Shown in pieces: positions 19,403 through 29,550 of a stretch of DNA of 64,000 bases. The stretch comes from Pseudoips prasinana (Eukaryota > Arthropoda > Insecta > Lepidoptera > Nolidae), in the NCBI GenBank assembly GCA_951640165.1, contig OX621256.1, forward strand, positions 4,278,001-4,342,000. The letters run 5' to 3'. A program made the translations under genes and the position numbers. Numbering within the stretch: position 1 is the stretch's first letter; the number at the start of each line of letters is the position of its first letter. Below the pieces are notes generated by a model. That model searched no databases and was not told the origin of the DNA. It worked only from the letters and a program-made list of their open reading frames with translations.

Positions 19403-19455
19403 TGTGTATGGGACTGTTCCCGTATTTAAGTATCGCTGTTACTTGTCCCGATCAA

Positions 19456-19768
19456 TCTATACATATAATAAAATCGTAGGAAAGTCAAAACTGTACATTG
19501 AATATTTTTTTAAAAGGATACTTGGGGTGTGATCTACAATAGATATGGAAGCCAAAAATATAGTGTTTAGAATTTTTGTCTGTTTGTCTGTATGTATGTC
19601 CGGGATAAACTCAAAAAGTACTGCATGGATTTACTTCAAATTTTGCATGGTTATTACTAAGAGGTCGGGTCAACATATAGGCTACATATTATCACGTTGT
19701 CACCTACGGAGGAGGAGCTGTGATAATTTATAAAATATAACGCGGGTAAAACCGCGGGGCACAGCTAG
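19456..19768 (+). mobile_element. Lep1-like Helitron
   Basis: TCTATACATA start, hairpin CGCGGGTAAAACCGCG, CTAG end at 19765-19768, flanked by A|T. Confidence 0.92.
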
Positions 19769-19993
19769 TATTTCAATATACACGTACTAAAGGCTTGAAG
19801 CCTACGGCAGGTGAGAGAGGCGCGGGGCGTGCTGTCGTTGCGGTTGATTTTTATTATAAGAAATCATTACTACCCTTATTTTCAGCTTTAATTTATCGGC
19901 CTCTTATAAGTTCCGTATCAGTTCTCAACAATAATATCAATCCTATGGATATAGGCCTCCCCAAAAGATTTCAAAAATAGAATTGTGTCCATG

Positions 19994-20245
19994 CTTGCTT
20001 ATCGTATGGGTAGTGGTAACCCTAGTGTCAGAGTTGCTCAAGCCGCCCAGTAGGCCTCTGACATGGCTTAACGACCGTTGTCTAATGACTACAACCGGGA
20101 CCGACAGCTTAACGTGCCCTCCGAAGCACGGATACGCTCAGAAATTAATCCACTTTGGCGGTCACCCATCTCTTGACTGACCGCGAGCCTAGTTGCTTAA
20201 CCTCGCCGTTCGCTTACGGACCGGTGAGAGCATCTAGCTATGAGC
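19994..20245 (-). mobile_element. 5S rRNA-like SINE, family H
   Basis: Best-preserved head. On the minus strand: GAGGTTAAGCAACTAGG, GCGGTCAGT, then AGATGGGTGACCGCC, in the order of 5S rRNA box A, intermediate element and box C. The body ends with CACTACCCATACGATAAG. Confidence 0.7.
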
Positions 20246-20261
20246 GCCTATAGCATCTAGC

Positions 20262-20455
20262 TGTGCCCATCATTTGGAGGGATATGCCATAATCGCCACG
20301 CTTAGCGGACGCGTTGGCGATCGCAGTATGATGTTCAGAGTATACAGAGGCGCTACTGCCCGTTCTCTGAGAGATATTCCCTCGGAACGAGATTACGCCC
20401 CACGGTATGAGATTAGGTGGCGATATTCTATGCCCTTTGCCACACAGCAATTATC
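20262..20455 (-). mobile_element. Short retroelement, family G
   Basis: Minus strand holds GGCATAGAATATCGCC, CAGTAGCGCC-type middle and CGTGGCGATTATGGCATATC; the RTE-like tail is missing. Confidence 0.65.
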
Positions 20456-20507
20456 ATTCTCTATCTAAAACATTCTATGGGGAAAACATTTATATTTTTT
20501 TCTTTTT

Positions 20508-20707
20508 TAAAAAGACAACACCCGCACTAGGGAATCTATCCCTGTGTCGCGGGGTACTTTACAAACATATAAGAGACGGACACAAATTACATCCAGCCTT
20601 AGAACAACTATTTATGAGTCACACAAGTAGTTGTCCGGCGCTCGACTCCAACCCGCGACACGAAACGGCGAGGCGAATGTCTTAGCCGCAGCGCCACACC
20701 TGCAGTA
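20508..20707 (-). mobile_element. tRNA-derived SINE, family D
   Basis: Minus strand: GTGGCGCTGCGGCTAAGACA (A box), CGCGGGTTGGAGTC (B box), CAACTACTTGTGTGACTCA core, then CCCCGCGACACAGGGATAG tail. Confidence 0.85.
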
Positions 20708-20878
20708 CATAACGGACGTTTAGTCGAGGAGTCTTTAACTGCTTCACCTGACAGTTCAATTATAGTGATAACAAACCAAGTATTTACAGATACGATATGT
20801 ATAACTGGGGTTAACCATCATATTAATCTCTCTTAAACAACAAATTATCAATACAAAAGAATTCTTTGGTAGTGATAA

Positions 20879-21170
20879 AGTAAAATGAAAAACGTTTTTA
20901 TACACGTAGGCTATTTTGTAGCGCTTGTAAATAGTCAGAACATGTTTGTAGTGATATTGTTAAGTATACGTAATTATTTCTAGTTACATAGATATTTAGG
21001 TACACCGATTGTATGAAAACATTTATAAAATTTATTTTATAATAGTAATTATATTTATCTAGCTTGTATTAAGTTATTGTCAAAGAGATGATGTTTTGGT
21101 TTATTTTTCGAAATGTATAGTTGTAGCTGTATATTCTACTACATTGTCTGAATGGTTCTGTCTATATTAA
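20879..21170 (-). mobile_element. Retrotransposon 3' tail, family J
   Basis: Long copy; the outer part includes ATTTATCTAGCTTGTATTAA and extends through TCTGTCTATATTAAGG. Confidence 0.6.
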
Positions 21171-21930
21171 GGTACATACAATAATCATACTGTAAAAATA
21201 AAACCTTCTCCTTTTTTGGTCAAAAAAAACTAGCTACATACAAGTCACACTATTTACTAATGGTTCCTCCATAGGACGTTGTTGTGTTATAATATGATAA
21301 CCACAGCATCACGATCACCATCATATGATTGGCGTCATCAATCATTTTGACGCTGTATCAGATACACTAAGGTAATACCAACTTTTAGATATCACGACAC
21401 GATGAAGTCACCGACACGACTAACGACTGCATTAAACGATATTTTCATTTTTTAATTACAGTATTGAATAATAGAAGTTGTCACTTTTTAACCTATAAAC
21501 AATTTTTATTATATAACTTGGTTGGTGATGAATTTAAAATAACACTCTCCTCTTGATATCAAACTCAGTTTTGGGACTCACGACGCCGACGCCACGTGAG
21601 AGGTAAAATTTCGCGGTCACCTGTAAGGCGAGGCCGTGGTCTCCTGGGTGTCCGTGGCAAAACGATGCGATACTTCACGTGAGCTTGATGCCTCCAAATA
21701 TATAAGGCGCCAATACGGCAGAATATGGGATACTGCTGCCACCTCTGGGCCGGGGCACCACAGTATCAACTTCTTCCTTTTGATTGCATTCAACATCGAA
21801 GTTAGAATCCTCTGCCCCTGCGGAAAGATTTAGTGTCTCTGATGTGTTCTTAACTGCATTTATTACGAGGATTGTTCTAAGTAATTGTTAAATGTGGAAG
21901 AATCTTTTATGTTTTTTAAACCACTAATTA
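21171..21930. other. Stretch without recognisable gene
   Basis: The sub-region 21580-21760 is more GC-rich (GACGCCACGTGAGAGG, GGTCTCCTGGGTGTCC), but no convincing frame or splice pattern was seen. Confidence 0.35.
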
Positions 21931-22085
21931 TCCTACTAATATTATAAATTACAATATAAATGCTAAAGCTTGTGAGTATGGATGTAGGTATGGACGTTTA
22001 TTACGCTTTCACGCAAAAACTACGGCACAGATTTTGATGTAACTTTGTAGTAATATTGCTTACATACCCGAAACCTCGTAGAATA
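21931..22085 (+). mobile_element. Helitron 5' half, TCCTACTAATATT family
   Basis: Starts A|TCCTACTAATATTATAAA, continues TGTGAGTATGGATGTAGG and CTTTCACGCAAAAACTACGG. The 3' hairpin is absent. Same family as 28121. Confidence 0.65.
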
Positions 22086-22135
22086 TTCTCTGACTAAATC
22101 AGAACAGAAGTACCCTAAACCGGCGAACATGTATG

Positions 22136-22252
22136 AAGAAAATAATGACAGTAAACGAGGCAAAAGAGGTGTGCAAAGATTGTGACAAATGGAAATCCGT
22201 TATCTCTGCCTACCCCTCTGGGAAACAGGCATAAGTTTATGTATGTATGTAT
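22136..22252 (+). pseudogene. Retrotransposon ORF 3' end, family I
   Basis: Reads EAKEVCKDCDKWKSVIS-like residues across frames, then GGAAACAGGCATAAG and a (TATG)n tail. Confidence 0.55.
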
Positions 22253-22427
22253 CTGAAAATATTTGTTATATCGTAGAGTATAAAAACGCTTCATGGCGCT
22301 TAGTACTTTACAGTTGTCAATCGATCAGCGGCATAATGGTTGCTTTTTGTACACATCATTGATTAAATCCACTACTACATTAGTGATTATCCTATATATA
22401 ACGGACCGCACAAGCTCTACTCTAAAC

Positions 22428-22712
22428 TCTGCCTCGTTGGTCTGAGAACGAGGTTCTGGGTTCAAATCCCGGGTCCAAAGTGATTTCGGGACTTTTCTGT
22501 AAAAAGAAAAATTTCTCAGCATCAGCCCGAAGTCTGGGAATTGGCGGTATTATACCCCCGTGCCTCGGAGAGCGCATAAAGCCGTCGGTCCTGTACCTGA
22601 CTCCTTTCCGGTCGTATCGCTAGGAGTCCCATCGGATCGTGAGAGAAGGAATAGAAAGTGCTCCTGTGTTTGCGCACACACTTGTTCACTATGATATGTC
22701 CCGCGCAGATCT
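22428..22712 (+). mobile_element. tRNA-headed SINE, family E
   Basis: Best plus-strand copy: CCTCGTTGGTCTGAGAACGA, GGGTTCAAATCCCGGG, body CAGCATCAGCCCGAAGTCTG, CCTCGGAGAGCGC, end CACTATGATATGTCCCGCGC. Confidence 0.85.
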
Positions 22713-22837
22713 AGGGTTACCATTACATGCATGCGTTCCTCTCTCCTACTTACCAATGTTGTTGAATCCGTGACTGTTACTCTACTCAGTCCACTACCTA
22801 CTCGGTACATACGATTGGTTTTTTATGACAAACTTCA

Positions 22838-22972
22838 AGAAGCGAGCCTATTCAAGAAGACCAGCCACATAATTGTGGCCCTTCTGATGTTAAGTGCCAA
22901 TAGGCGACAGCAATCACTTACCATTAGTTGACCAACTTGCTCGTTTGCCATGCTATTATTAAAAAAAAAAGA
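22838..22972 (+). mobile_element. Polyadenylated retrotransposon 3' end
   Basis: CACATAATTGTGGCCCTTCT, AGGCGACAGCAATCACTTAC, GCTCGTTTGCCATGC, then a run of A. A weaker relative is at 48835-48918. Looks like a non-LTR 3' UTR widespread in moths (from general knowledge; family not named). Confidence 0.55.
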
Positions 22973-22977
22973 ATCCT

Positions 22978-23125
22978 GGACTCATACCTGCGTTCCCGGG
23001 GTTCCACCATCTGGCACCAGAAGAAGTCCACGGCAGGTTAGGTTTAGTCGATGCGAGTATACCCACTCGCAGACACTTTTTGCGTTTTCCCCTGCCTGAT
23101 CACAAATAAAACGGACCTTGCTGAG
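22978..23125 (-). repeat. Dispersed repeat related to 58655-58810
   Basis: Contains CTCGCAGACACTTTTTGCG and GGCAGGTTAGGTTTAGTCG, sharing the CGCAAAGTGTCTGCGGGTGG block with the 58.7-kb copy in reverse orientation. Nature unknown. Confidence 0.4.
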
Positions 23126-23461
23126 AAGGGCGATAGCTCCATAAAAAAATATCTACAAATTTTATAAAATATGATAAATTGTAGTCATTTCCTTATAGAT
23201 ATAATGAAGGGACATGACCTCATAGGTTAGCCTTGTAGTTCACAAGCCCTTAACCTTGCAGTTACTGCTGTGGTACTTTGGTACCAATAACCTATTCATA
23301 GTTACAAATATCAGTTCATAAAACGTCAATCATATGTCAGCAATAAAAATTTATTGATATTATGTTTGCTGATTACATAACTGGCAATAACACAGATGGT
23401 GCAATCTGTCAACAATGTCACAGTGTAGTAAAATTATATTTAGCCATAAGAAAATATTATC
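23126..23461. other. AT-rich stretch, nothing recognised
   Basis: No frame or repeat recognised. Confidence 0.35.
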
Positions 23462-23464
23462 TAA

Positions 23465-23899
23465 AGGCCTAAGTACACCACGTTTTTTAAGCGCGCCTTC
23501 GACGCGTGTGTTTATCGATACAGACGCGATGCTAACGCCCATACACACGGGCGTGTATGGGCGTTAGCATCGCGTCTACAGACGCGCCGGTGTCGCCCAT
23601 TTGTATCGATACAAACGACACAAACTGCTCCGTAGGATAAAAGCGCGCCGTCGACGCGATGCTAACGCGATGCTAAAACGCGTCTGTATCGCTACAAACG
23701 CGGTGCTAACGCGCGTCTGTATCGCTACAAACACGATGCTAAGCGCGTCTGTATCGCTACAAACGCGATGCTAACGCGCGTGTGTATCGCTACAAACGCG
23801 CGTTAGCATCGCGTCTGTATCGATACAGACACTCCTGTATCGTGCGTTTTGGAAACGCTCGTCGACGGCGAGCTTAAAAAACGTAGTGTGCATAGGCTC
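23465..23899. mobile_element. GC-rich palindromic MITE, PIF-like TAA TSD
   Basis: 435 bp with inverted ends (AGGCCTAAGTACACCACG on the left; GAGCCTATGCACACTACG as the reverse complement of the right), each followed by TTTTTTAAGC. Flanked by TAA at 23462-23464 and 23900-23902. Inside is a perfect 25-base palindrome (23522-23546 with 23553-23577, loop ACGGGC) and a CpG-rich array of roughly 30-base units built on GCGTCTGTATCGCTACAAAC and GCGATGCTAACGC. A 3-bp TAA duplication suggests PIF/Harbinger. No transposase. Confidence 0.75.
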
Positions 23900-24085
23900 T
23901 AAATAATATCTATGTTACCAATGTCACAGTATAGGAATTATATGTATTTAGTCAGAAGAAAATATTAGTTAGTTAAAACATTTTGCGGCAACAAACATAT
24001 TGCCACCTGATCTCAAACAAGGCAGAGACTCTACTGTGGCAACCAGACAACTGGTAAACGTACTGATATATTTTAAAATACATCT

Positions 24086-24394
24086 ATCTATACATATAAT
24101 AAAATCGTAGGAAAGTCAAAACTGTACATTGAATATTTTTTTTAAAGGATACTTGGGCCGTGATCTACAATTGATATCGAAGCCAAAAATATAGTTTTTA
24201 GAATTTTTGTCTGTTTGTCTGTATGTATGTCCGGGCTAAACTCAAAAAGTACTGCATGAATTTACTTCAAATTTTGCATGAATATTACTAAGAGGTCGGG
24301 TCAACATATAGGGTACATATTATCACGCTATCGTCTACGGGGGAGGAGCTGTGATAATTTATCAAGTTTAACGCGGGTAAAACCGCGGGGCACA
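24086..24394 (+). mobile_element. Lep1-like Helitron, 3' end lost
   Basis: TCTATACATA start and hairpin present, but after GGGGCACA the CTAG is replaced by TATATTATAG. Confidence 0.85.
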
Positions 24395-24440
24395 TATATT
24401 ATAGATAAATGATAATAAAAAATTCAAAACAACAAATAAT

Positions 24441-24532
24441 CGTGCTCATCACACAAGATTTGTCCTGGATGAGAATCGAACCGACGACCTCTGGCTAAGC
24501 AGTCAGGGTCACTGACACCAATGGCTCAGTCT
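24441..24532 (-). mobile_element. tRNA-derived SINE, family B (partial)
   Basis: Minus strand: GACTGAGCCATTGGTGTCAG, then GTCGGTTCGATTC B box and AAATCTTGTGTGATGAGCA core start. Confidence 0.7.
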
Positions 24533-24657
24533 ATTAAGTTAATTAAGCTAATTGTCAATAATCTTTCAATTTCAACTAGAAAATGACTGTAATTTTAATA
24601 ACCGAATCAATTGTCAAACCAACTGAGAACAATCTTAATAAGAGACTTTACTTGTGA

Positions 24658-24765
24658 CATCATCATCATATTATCAGCCGAATGACCTCCACTGCTGGAC
24701 GAAGGTCTGCCCAAAGGAATTGTGTCCATCATATAAAGGGATTTGTCATAATCGCAGTATGATAG
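24658..24765 (-). mobile_element. RTE/family G tail fragment
   Basis: CATCATCATATTATCAGCCG, CCACTGCTGGACGAAGG and a G-like TGTCATAATCGCAGTATGAT. Confidence 0.5.
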
Positions 24766-25475
24766 TTGAACAAACCGATAGTTGCAAACCACACTTCCAA
24801 AATTACAAAATTCTTACTTTACCAGGTATCTACATTCATGAAATATGTAAATTCGTTCGGAAGCAGCCAGAATTGCTTAACAAAAGAGGAAATACATCAA
24901 CAAAATACACATTTCGACATAAAAAGAGATTAAACTTACCATCATCAAGAATAAAAAAGCACTCTTCTAGTCCCCTCGCAATGTCGGTAAAACTCTACAA
25001 CAAACTACCAGACTGCATAAAAGACGAAGAAAATATCCATATTTTCACAAGAAAATTAAAAAGCTTCCTCATACAAAAAAGCTACTATTCAATAAAAGAG
25101 TATTTGAATGATAAATCATTATAAAAAAAATAAAATACTTTGACATCTTTAAATCGTAATAAATAATAATACAATCGCTGATAAATTAATTAACAAATGC
25201 AATAAAATAAAATAATATGAATAACACAATTACTTTTTTCTCTTTTCTTATAATTATACGTGACTTACATAACATAAACTGATGACCTGACATCACACAT
25301 CATGACAATTATTTATACCTGTACTATACTACCTCCCCTATATGTTTAAAATGACAAATTACAATGTAAAAATATTGCTGTGCCCTAGCAGGGTTCATGT
25401 TTGGTACTGTACCTACTCTATTGTTAAGACCTATGTAAACCCATGAATGCAATAAATAAATTGAAATTGAAATGA
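24766..25475 (+). pseudogene. Non-LTR retrotransposon ORF2 C-terminus and 3' UTR
   Basis: An open frame to TAA at 25122 encodes about 118 residues: ILTLPGIYIHEICKFV, then a basic stretch, MSVKLYNKLPDCIK and SYYSIKEYLNDKSL. This is the C-terminal end of a lepidopteran CR1/Jockey-type reverse transcriptase ORF, with no intact catalytic domain. A 3' UTR of about 350 bases ends with AATAAATAAATTGAAATTGA. It is 5'-truncated, as most non-LTR insertions are, and joins a family F/G fragment. The frame is still open, so the copy may be young. Clade uncertain. Confidence 0.75.
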
Positions 25476-25609
25476 TGGTCATAGTACAAAGAAAGACCTT
25501 GCTGCCCTTTGACTGATAGATATCTCAGGATTTGATCTAAGATTTCAGGAATTTTGGACTCTTCCCAGGATGGCTTTTGGATTCAGCTGCTGCTGTAATT
25601 TTATTGAAG

Positions 25610-25701
25610 GTACAGACGCCAGCACATCCAGCTACTTCAATATGTCAAAATTCCCCAATTGAAAGTGAACCTTACGATTTGGTGATAAAGTTGAAAACAT
25701 T
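25610..25701. mobile_element. MITE, family K (half copy)
   Basis: Left repeat GTACAGACGCCAGCACATC present; the right repeat is deleted and replaced by an inverted family L piece at 25705-25755. Confidence 0.7.
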
Positions 25702-25974
25702 ATTAAATTTGAATTTTTATAGCATTATTCGCAATGCAAAGCGTTAATCTTATCTCAAAAACATAACTTATTGTTTGAAGGTCTCTCTATGTGCTGCTAG
25801 CCCCAGCAACACACACAATACCTTTCACTAAGGTATCTTGCAGAGTTTAAATTAAAACCACAGTTTAAGCAAAGAAACGCATAAATATATTAATAGTATT
25901 ATTTGTACAGGTATAACAAATAATACATACACATTGGAATAATAGATATATTATTTACACGGAATTACATTATA

Positions 25975-26130
25975 GAAAAAAAACTTGTGTGTACTTATGT
26001 ACACGCGTTAGAAGTTATACTTCTTAATATACAACTTGAACATAGTTATCAATTTTCATACCACCTAGAACTAACTTCATGCTGTTATTTTTACGATGCG
26101 CGCGCACGATGCGCGCGCATCGTACAAACC
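25975..26130 (+). repeat. Family P arm unit
   Basis: AACTTGTGTGTACTTATGTA, AGAAGTTATACTTCTTAAT, CATACCACCTAGAACTAACT, then GATGCGCGCGCACGATGCGC. Nearly identical to the left outer arm at 57191-57350. Confidence 0.75.
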
Positions 26131-26139
26131 CCTGTGTGA

Positions 26140-26312
26140 TGACACTAATATAAGTTTGTGAGTGTGTGAGTGTGTATGTTTGTTACTTCTTCACGGCTAA
26201 ACAGCAGGAGCGATTTTAATAAAATTTGGTATGGAGTTAGCTGACACCCTGGTTAATAAATAGGCTATAATTTATAATGTTTAACTTGGGTAAAACCGCG
26301 GGGCACAGCTAG
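26140..26312 (+). mobile_element. Helitron, GACACTAATAT family
   Basis: Runs from GACACTAATATAAG through TATGTTTGTTACTTCTTCAC to the hairpin GGGTAAAACCGCGG and CTAG (26309-26312), then T. It shares the 3' end with Lep1-like copies but not the 5' end. Confidence 0.75.
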
Positions 26313-26424
26313 TCTTACTTTAAAGAGTATTCTATTCACTCTGTTGATAGAATCGTGAGTACGATCTAATAAGAATATAAACAGATATTTGAGTTAATTT
26401 TGAGTGGTCACACAAAGCCGAAAT

Positions 26425-26558
26425 GTACAGACGCCAGCACATCAAGCTACTCCAATCTGTCAAATTTCCTCAATTGAAAGTGAACTTTATGCTATTGTGA
26501 TAAAGCTGAAAATCTATAAAAGAAATTTGACAGATTGGGGATGTGCTGGCGTCTGTAC
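26425..26558. mobile_element. MITE, family K (complete)
   Basis: 134 bp with perfect ends GTACAGACGCCAGCACATC and its complement. The inner arms CCAATCTGTCAAATTTC / GAAATTTGACAGATTGG extend the fold-back. Confidence 0.85.
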
Positions 26559-26816
26559 AAATATTATTGATACGTATAGTATTTATCGCCTAACAACAAT
26601 TGTCAATATGTACATACATACAAACAGGTGGCACATTTTGTGTTGACAGTTGATCAGATGGTCAATTTGCTGATCAATTATCGTTGTGTCACCGTTATAT
26701 ATCGTGACTGTATATGTATCCCCTATATTTGGAAAATTCTGTGATTTGTCATACGAGGTATAATTATAATTTAAATAATATTCTAATCAGTCCGCAAATT
26801 CAATGCTGTATATGCA

Positions 26817-26912
26817 ATATCCTGGGACATTATTTACACACGGCCATCAGTTAACTTATGTACTATATACCTATACCACTTTTCTTTTGTAAATACATAC
26901 TTATATAGATAA
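26817..26912 (-). mobile_element. tRNA-derived SINE, family C (tail only)
   Basis: AATATCCTGGGACATTATTT and ACACGGCCATCAG tail, then AAATACATACTTATATAGAT. Cut by the Helitron that follows. Confidence 0.65.
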
Positions 26913-27097
26913 CAAGCTGTTCCCCGCGGTTTTACCTTTATAAATTATAGCCTATATGTGTTAATCCAGGGGACACTCTGCTCTCAGCTAACTCCATACC
27001 TAATTTTACTATGATCTCTCTAGCCGTTTAGACGTGAAGAAGTAACAAACATACACACTCACACTGACAAACTTTCGCCTTTAGAATATTAGTGTGA
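26913..27097 (-). mobile_element. Helitron, GACACTAATAT family
   Basis: Minus-strand copy; 5' start TCACACTAATATTCTAAAGG and 3' hairpin GGTAAAACCGCGG. The terminal CTAG has mutated to CTTG. Confidence 0.7.
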
Positions 27098-27112
27098 TTA
27101 CGCCCAGAATGT

Positions 27113-27226
27113 AGACAAACAGACATATTCATTCCCACAAATATATGTCCTGGCTGGGAATCGAAGCCACAACCTCTGGCTAGCATAGCAGTCAGGGCCC
27201 CAATAGACTAACAATCCAGTCATTTA
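27113..27226 (-). mobile_element. tRNA-derived SINE, family B
   Basis: Core GTCTGTTTGTCTACATTC, B-box region TGGCTTCGATTCCC and head GACTGGATTGTTAGTCTATT. Confidence 0.7.
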
Positions 27227-27230
27227 TTTG

Positions 27231-27590
27231 CAATACAAAAATTACATTCGAGTGTTGCAATCTCAATGCCGATCTGTCTCAATGACAATCTTACAAATTG
27301 GCCAATACGCGAATTTAAGTGCCGTTACCTCGGTTATTTTCGGTGACAGGACTGCTCCTTGACATGAGGACCCCTCCACACGAAAGTCGGTCAAGCTGTC
27401 ACGGGGTTCATGATAATCATCTCACTTTCGGGGCTGACAGTTCTATAAAGTGGAGCAGTAAACACTCCGAGCAGTAGAGAACTGCATTCAGTTAACGAAA
27501 GCTAATTCAGCGACGGAATCGAGCGATCATAATTTTGTGATTTTATGGGTTAATTTGCATCTCCGTGCTTTGGAGGTAGGGTTTCTACTC
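27231..27590. other. Gene-free stretch with promoter-like motif
   Basis: TATAAAG at 27444-27450 and an initiator-like TTCAGTT at 27487-27493 are present, but the spacing (about 46 bases) is too long for a standard TATA/Inr pair and no ORF follows. Confidence 0.3.
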
Positions 27591-27591
27591 C

Positions 27592-27833
27592 ATCGTACTC
27601 ATGATCCGATGAGACGACTAGTCACACGACTGGAAAGAGGTCAGGTTCAGAACCGACGGATTTACGTGCTCTCCGAGGTACGGGTGTATAATACCGTCAA
27701 CTCCCAGACTTCGGGCTGATACTGAAATATTTTTTACAAGTCAAGTCCCAAAATTACTTTTGCCCCGACACGGGATTTGAACCCAGGACCTCGTTATCTG
27801 CGGGTGAACACGCTACCGGTAGACCAACAAGAA
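27592..27833 (-). mobile_element. tRNA-headed SINE, family E
   Basis: AAAGAGGTCAGGTTCAG, GTGCTCTCCGAGGTACGG, GGGATTTGAACCCAGGACC and the head end CGCTACCGGTAGACCAAC. Confidence 0.8.
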
Positions 27834-28254
27834 ATTCCGGAGATAAGGCATGTTTTACAATAAAAAATCGTGAGAATTGTTACTGTTTGAGAATATTCTC
27901 TTAAACGTAGTTAAAAAGTCGTAATTTTATAGTTTTTATATATCTGCGTTTTCTGCTTGGGTGTTGAGGTCGAGTGTTTTTTGTCATACGCCGCGGCTGT
28001 ATTTGTATTTTTTGTATATTGAAATGGCAATCCTAATAATAGTCGAATATTCCTGAAATTTCAGGTCTAATCCTGATATATGGTATGTAATGGAACCACT
28101 TCCCATACGATAAGAGAAAATCCTACTAATATTATAAATGCGAAAATTTGTGAGTATGGATGCATGGATGTTTGTTACTCTTTCACGCCAAAATTGCGGG
28201 ACTGATTTGAATGAAACCTTGTTGTAATATAGCTTATATATCCGAATAACACTT

Positions 28255-28628
28255 ATTAAAATAAGTAACTCTTTTATGGGGCAATGTATAAGATTCTATA
28301 AAAAACTTCCCAATGATATTAGAGAATTGTCTACGAATAAGTTTAAAAGAATTATTAAAGCCAAATTGTTTAGCAGGGCATATTACAAAATTTTTGATTA
28401 TTTAAGTGATAAAAGTGCTTGGGATTGAGTTGTTCTGAGTCAACACACATGATTGTAATTAATCTTAAGTATATTTTATTTTAAAAAAGGATTCCTACTG
28501 AGTTTTCTGGCAGAGTTTCTCAGTAGCTGCCACATCATGCACTGCACGGTAGGGTATGACGAAAAATATGGCGCTTCCACATAAATGTAAAATTTTTACG
28601 GAATAAATGATGTTTGACTTTTGACTTT
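28255..28628 (+). pseudogene. Non-LTR reverse transcriptase C-terminus
   Basis: A 50-codon open frame (28276-28428) reads FYKKLPNDIRELSTNKFKR and DYLSDKSAWD before TGA. It has the same KLP...YL layout as 24766-25124 but belongs to a different family. The 3' UTR has AAAAGGATTCCTACTGAG and ends GAATAAATGATGTTTGACT. A 3' UTR-only relative is at 52308-52438. Confidence 0.7.
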
Positions 28629-28689
28629 TTTACTCTATAATTTATAAAGTTTAGTACGCCGTCGCCTCACTGTTACCCCGTAGGGAAAC

Positions 28690-28868
28690 CCAGGCGTAGA
28701 ATATCATCACCCCCTTTCATCCCGTAGAAATAATCCCGAGGAATACCTACAAGAGAACAAGCAGCAGCTTTTTCTTAGAACTATGACCATCAAACTGCGA
28801 TCGCTAAGCGTGGTGATTATGGCATATCCCCCCAGTCTTTAGGGAGGCATTTGGCTGACATGGTGAAT
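28690..28868 (+). mobile_element. Short retroelement, family G
   Basis: GAATATCATCACCCCC to AGGGAGGCATTTGGCTGACA; lies inside the composite Helitron. Confidence 0.7.
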
Positions 28869-28895
28869 GCGGGTAAAACCGCGGGGCACAGCTAA

Positions 28896-29550
28896 TAGCC
28901 ACTTTACCAGTTTAGTCTATGCTTCAACAAATATTTTACTCAATCCAGCACGTCAAAGGTACAAATCCGTTCAATGGAGCGAACTAACCTAACTGTTAGT
29001 TAACTTTAACCTACTTTAAATCATCGATCATTTGTTAACGATTTGTTAGAAGCTCTTCTTACCATTTACGTCAAATTATGCGCGGAGAGTCACCGTTATT
29101 CCGTGGGACCTTTTGTGACCTTAAGGGACTACACAAAGGTCTCATTATACGGAATATTGTTCTGACCACGTATTCATTATTATGGGTTTTACAACTAGTT
29201 TAGAAATGGGGCTAGGAAAGCAGCGGGGAATGTTGATTTCTTGTTTAATGGTTAGACACGACGCGTCGCGTTGCACAAGATTGCGGAAAAAATGTTGACT
29301 CTTCTAATTAGTAAATCCTCATTTGAACATTTTTTTCCGCCTGAACCTGCATTCGCAGTCGTTAAATGACTTCTAGTTCTGGCAAAGACCGCAGTAAGTG
29401 CAGTCAATGGCAATTCGTACATACGTCGTTGTACTTAGGAAAATGAATCGTCACTGGGCATGTTAAAACATGTTCAATAAACTTTCAGGGGTTAATACGT
29501 ATGTAAAGACGGCACATCTTAACTATTGGATTGAAGGAAAAAGGAGTGTA
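28896..29550. other. Stretch without recognisable gene
   Basis: No repeat or ORF recognised. An inverted GGAAAAAATGTT...AACATTTTTTTCCGC pair occurs near 29285-29340. Confidence 0.35.

Larger units (their letters stand above)
28121..28895 (+). mobile_element. Composite Helitron with nested insertions
   Basis: A|TCCTACTAATATTATAAATG at 28121 and hairpin GCGGGTAAAACCGCGGGGCA with CTAA at 28892-28895 followed by T bracket two foreign pieces: a reverse-transcriptase C-terminus (28255-28628) and a family G copy (28690-28868). It is either a Helitron carrying captured fragments or a nested-insertion product. Confidence 0.6.

Noticed and set aside
23500..23870. GC-rich repeated units as a CRISPR-like array
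   Set aside because: Units vary in length, have no unique spacers and lie in a eukaryotic MITE.
27444..27493. TATAAAG plus TTCAGTT as a host promoter
   Set aside because: About 46 bases apart instead of roughly 30 and no coding sequence downstream.
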